A stretch of DNA of 8,228 nt, from assembly GCA_938084085.1 (NCBI GenBank), contig CALKDV010000319.1, forward strand, positions 1 to 8,228, in the 5' to 3' direction. The translations under genes were made by a program, and so were the position numbers. Positions 7,721 to 8,228 of the stretch are shown here, in pieces. The notes below the pieces were generated by a model. It was not told the origin of the DNA. It saw only the letters and a list, made by a program, of their open reading frames with translations, and made no database searches. Origin of the DNA: an uncultured Nannocystaceae bacterium (GTDB lineage Bacteria > Myxococcota_A > Polyangia > Nannocystales > Nannocystaceae). Within the stretch, counting starts at the first letter, position 1, and the number at the start of each line of letters is the position of its first letter.

Positions 7721-8228
7721 TCAGCGCTCCACCATGACGGCGACGGCCTCACCGCCGCCGATGCACAAGGAGGCCACGCCGCGCTTCGTGTCGGTCTGTT
7801 TCAAGGTGTACAAGAGGGTGGTCAGGATCCGCGCCCCGGAGCATCCGATGGGGTGACCGAGGGCCACCGCGCCGCCACGTGGATTGATCCTCGCCGCGTC
7901 GATTCCAAGCTTGTCCTGGTTGGCGAGCGCCACCACGGCGAACGCCTCGTTCACCTCCCAGTAGTCCACGTCTGCGACAGCGTGACCCGTCTTCGTCAGC
8001 AGTTTCTCCATGCTGCCTGCGGGGGCCGTGGTGAACCACTCGGGGGCCTGGGCATGGCTGGCGTAGGCGGTCAACTTGGCCAGCGGCTCAAGTCCTCGTC
8101 GCGTCGCCTCGTCCGCGGACATCACCACGACCGCGCTCGCGCCGTCGTTCAGCGTGGAGGCGTTCCCCGCGGTCACGGTGCCATCCTTTGTGAACGCCGC
8201 CCGCAGCTTGCCTAACTTCTCGATCTTG
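7721..8228 (-). CDS. Acetyl-CoA C-acetyltransferase (thiolase), C-terminal part, 5' end outside window
   Basis: The frame is open from the right edge to a TGA at 7721, giving 168 residues of the C-terminal half of a roughly 390-residue thiolase. Biosynthetic-type thiolases condense two acetyl-CoA or cleave acetoacetyl-CoA; the neighbours support a C4 role. Seen in order: KDGTVTAGNASTLNDGASAV, a thiolase signature crossing into the C-terminal domain; VNEAFA; GGAVALGHPIGCSGARIL, which holds the catalytic His; and CIGGGEAVAVMVE, which holds the second catalytic Cys. The N-terminal nucleophilic Cys lies beyond the window. A GTG at 8176 falls mid-motif and is not the real start. It is the most upstream visible gene of the fatty-acid block, so the operon promoter is probably outside the window. 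PhaA versus FadA-like specificity cannot be separated from this part alone. Confidence 0.94.
   Translation of the reverse strand, partial: KIEKLGKLRAAFTKDGTVTAGNASTLNDGASAVVVMSADEATRRGLEPLAKLTAYASHAQAPEWFTTAPAGSMEKLLTKTGHAVADVDYWEVNEAFAVVALANQDKLGIDAARINPRGGAVALGHPIGCSGARILTTLLYTLKQTDTKRGVASLCIGGGEAVAVMVER

Overview
The window reads as chromosomal DNA of a GC-rich Gram-negative bacterium. A Myxococcota-like (former delta-proteobacterial) source is my best guess. The support is the strong G/C preference at third codon positions, a lipoprotein with an AgmX/PglI-type C-terminal domain (a family typical of Myxococcota), and a predicted outer-membrane barrel protein. The taxonomic call is an inference, not a proof. 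Coding density is very high: eight protein genes are packed with intergenic gaps of 5-52 bases or short overlaps. I see no RNA genes, insertion sequences, CRISPR arrays or convincing rho-independent terminators, and no gene-free stretch over 300 bases.

Left block (1-2322, minus strand): an RlmD-type 23S rRNA uracil-C5 methyltransferase is followed, with an 11-base overlap, by a gene running off the left edge. I identify that gene as holA, the delta subunit of the DNA polymerase III clamp loader. It has no stop inside the window but lacks only its last few residues.

Middle (2349-3107, plus strand): a single gene for a secreted, probably beta-barrel outer-membrane protein with a proline-rich N-terminal linker. 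It is divergent from rlmD across 26 bases and convergent with the next gene across 9 bases.

Right block (3117-8228, minus strand, read right to left): an acetyl-CoA acetyltransferase (5' end outside the window), 3-hydroxybutyryl-CoA dehydrogenase, enoyl-CoA hydratase, a butyryl-CoA-dehydrogenase-like acyl-CoA dehydrogenase, a small AgmX/PglI-domain lipoprotein, and a second acyl-CoA dehydrogenase. The four enzyme types form a complete short-chain (C4) beta-oxidation set: acyl-CoA to enoyl-CoA, to 3-hydroxyacyl-CoA, to 3-ketoacyl-CoA, to acetyl-CoA. The set could also run in the butyryl-CoA-forming direction. All catalytic residues that lie inside the window are present. The electron acceptor (ETF) genes are not in the window. 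The main oddity is the envelope lipoprotein sitting between the two dehydrogenases of a cytosolic pathway. I did not find a novel defence, mobile or regulatory system; this is mostly a housekeeping and metabolic region.
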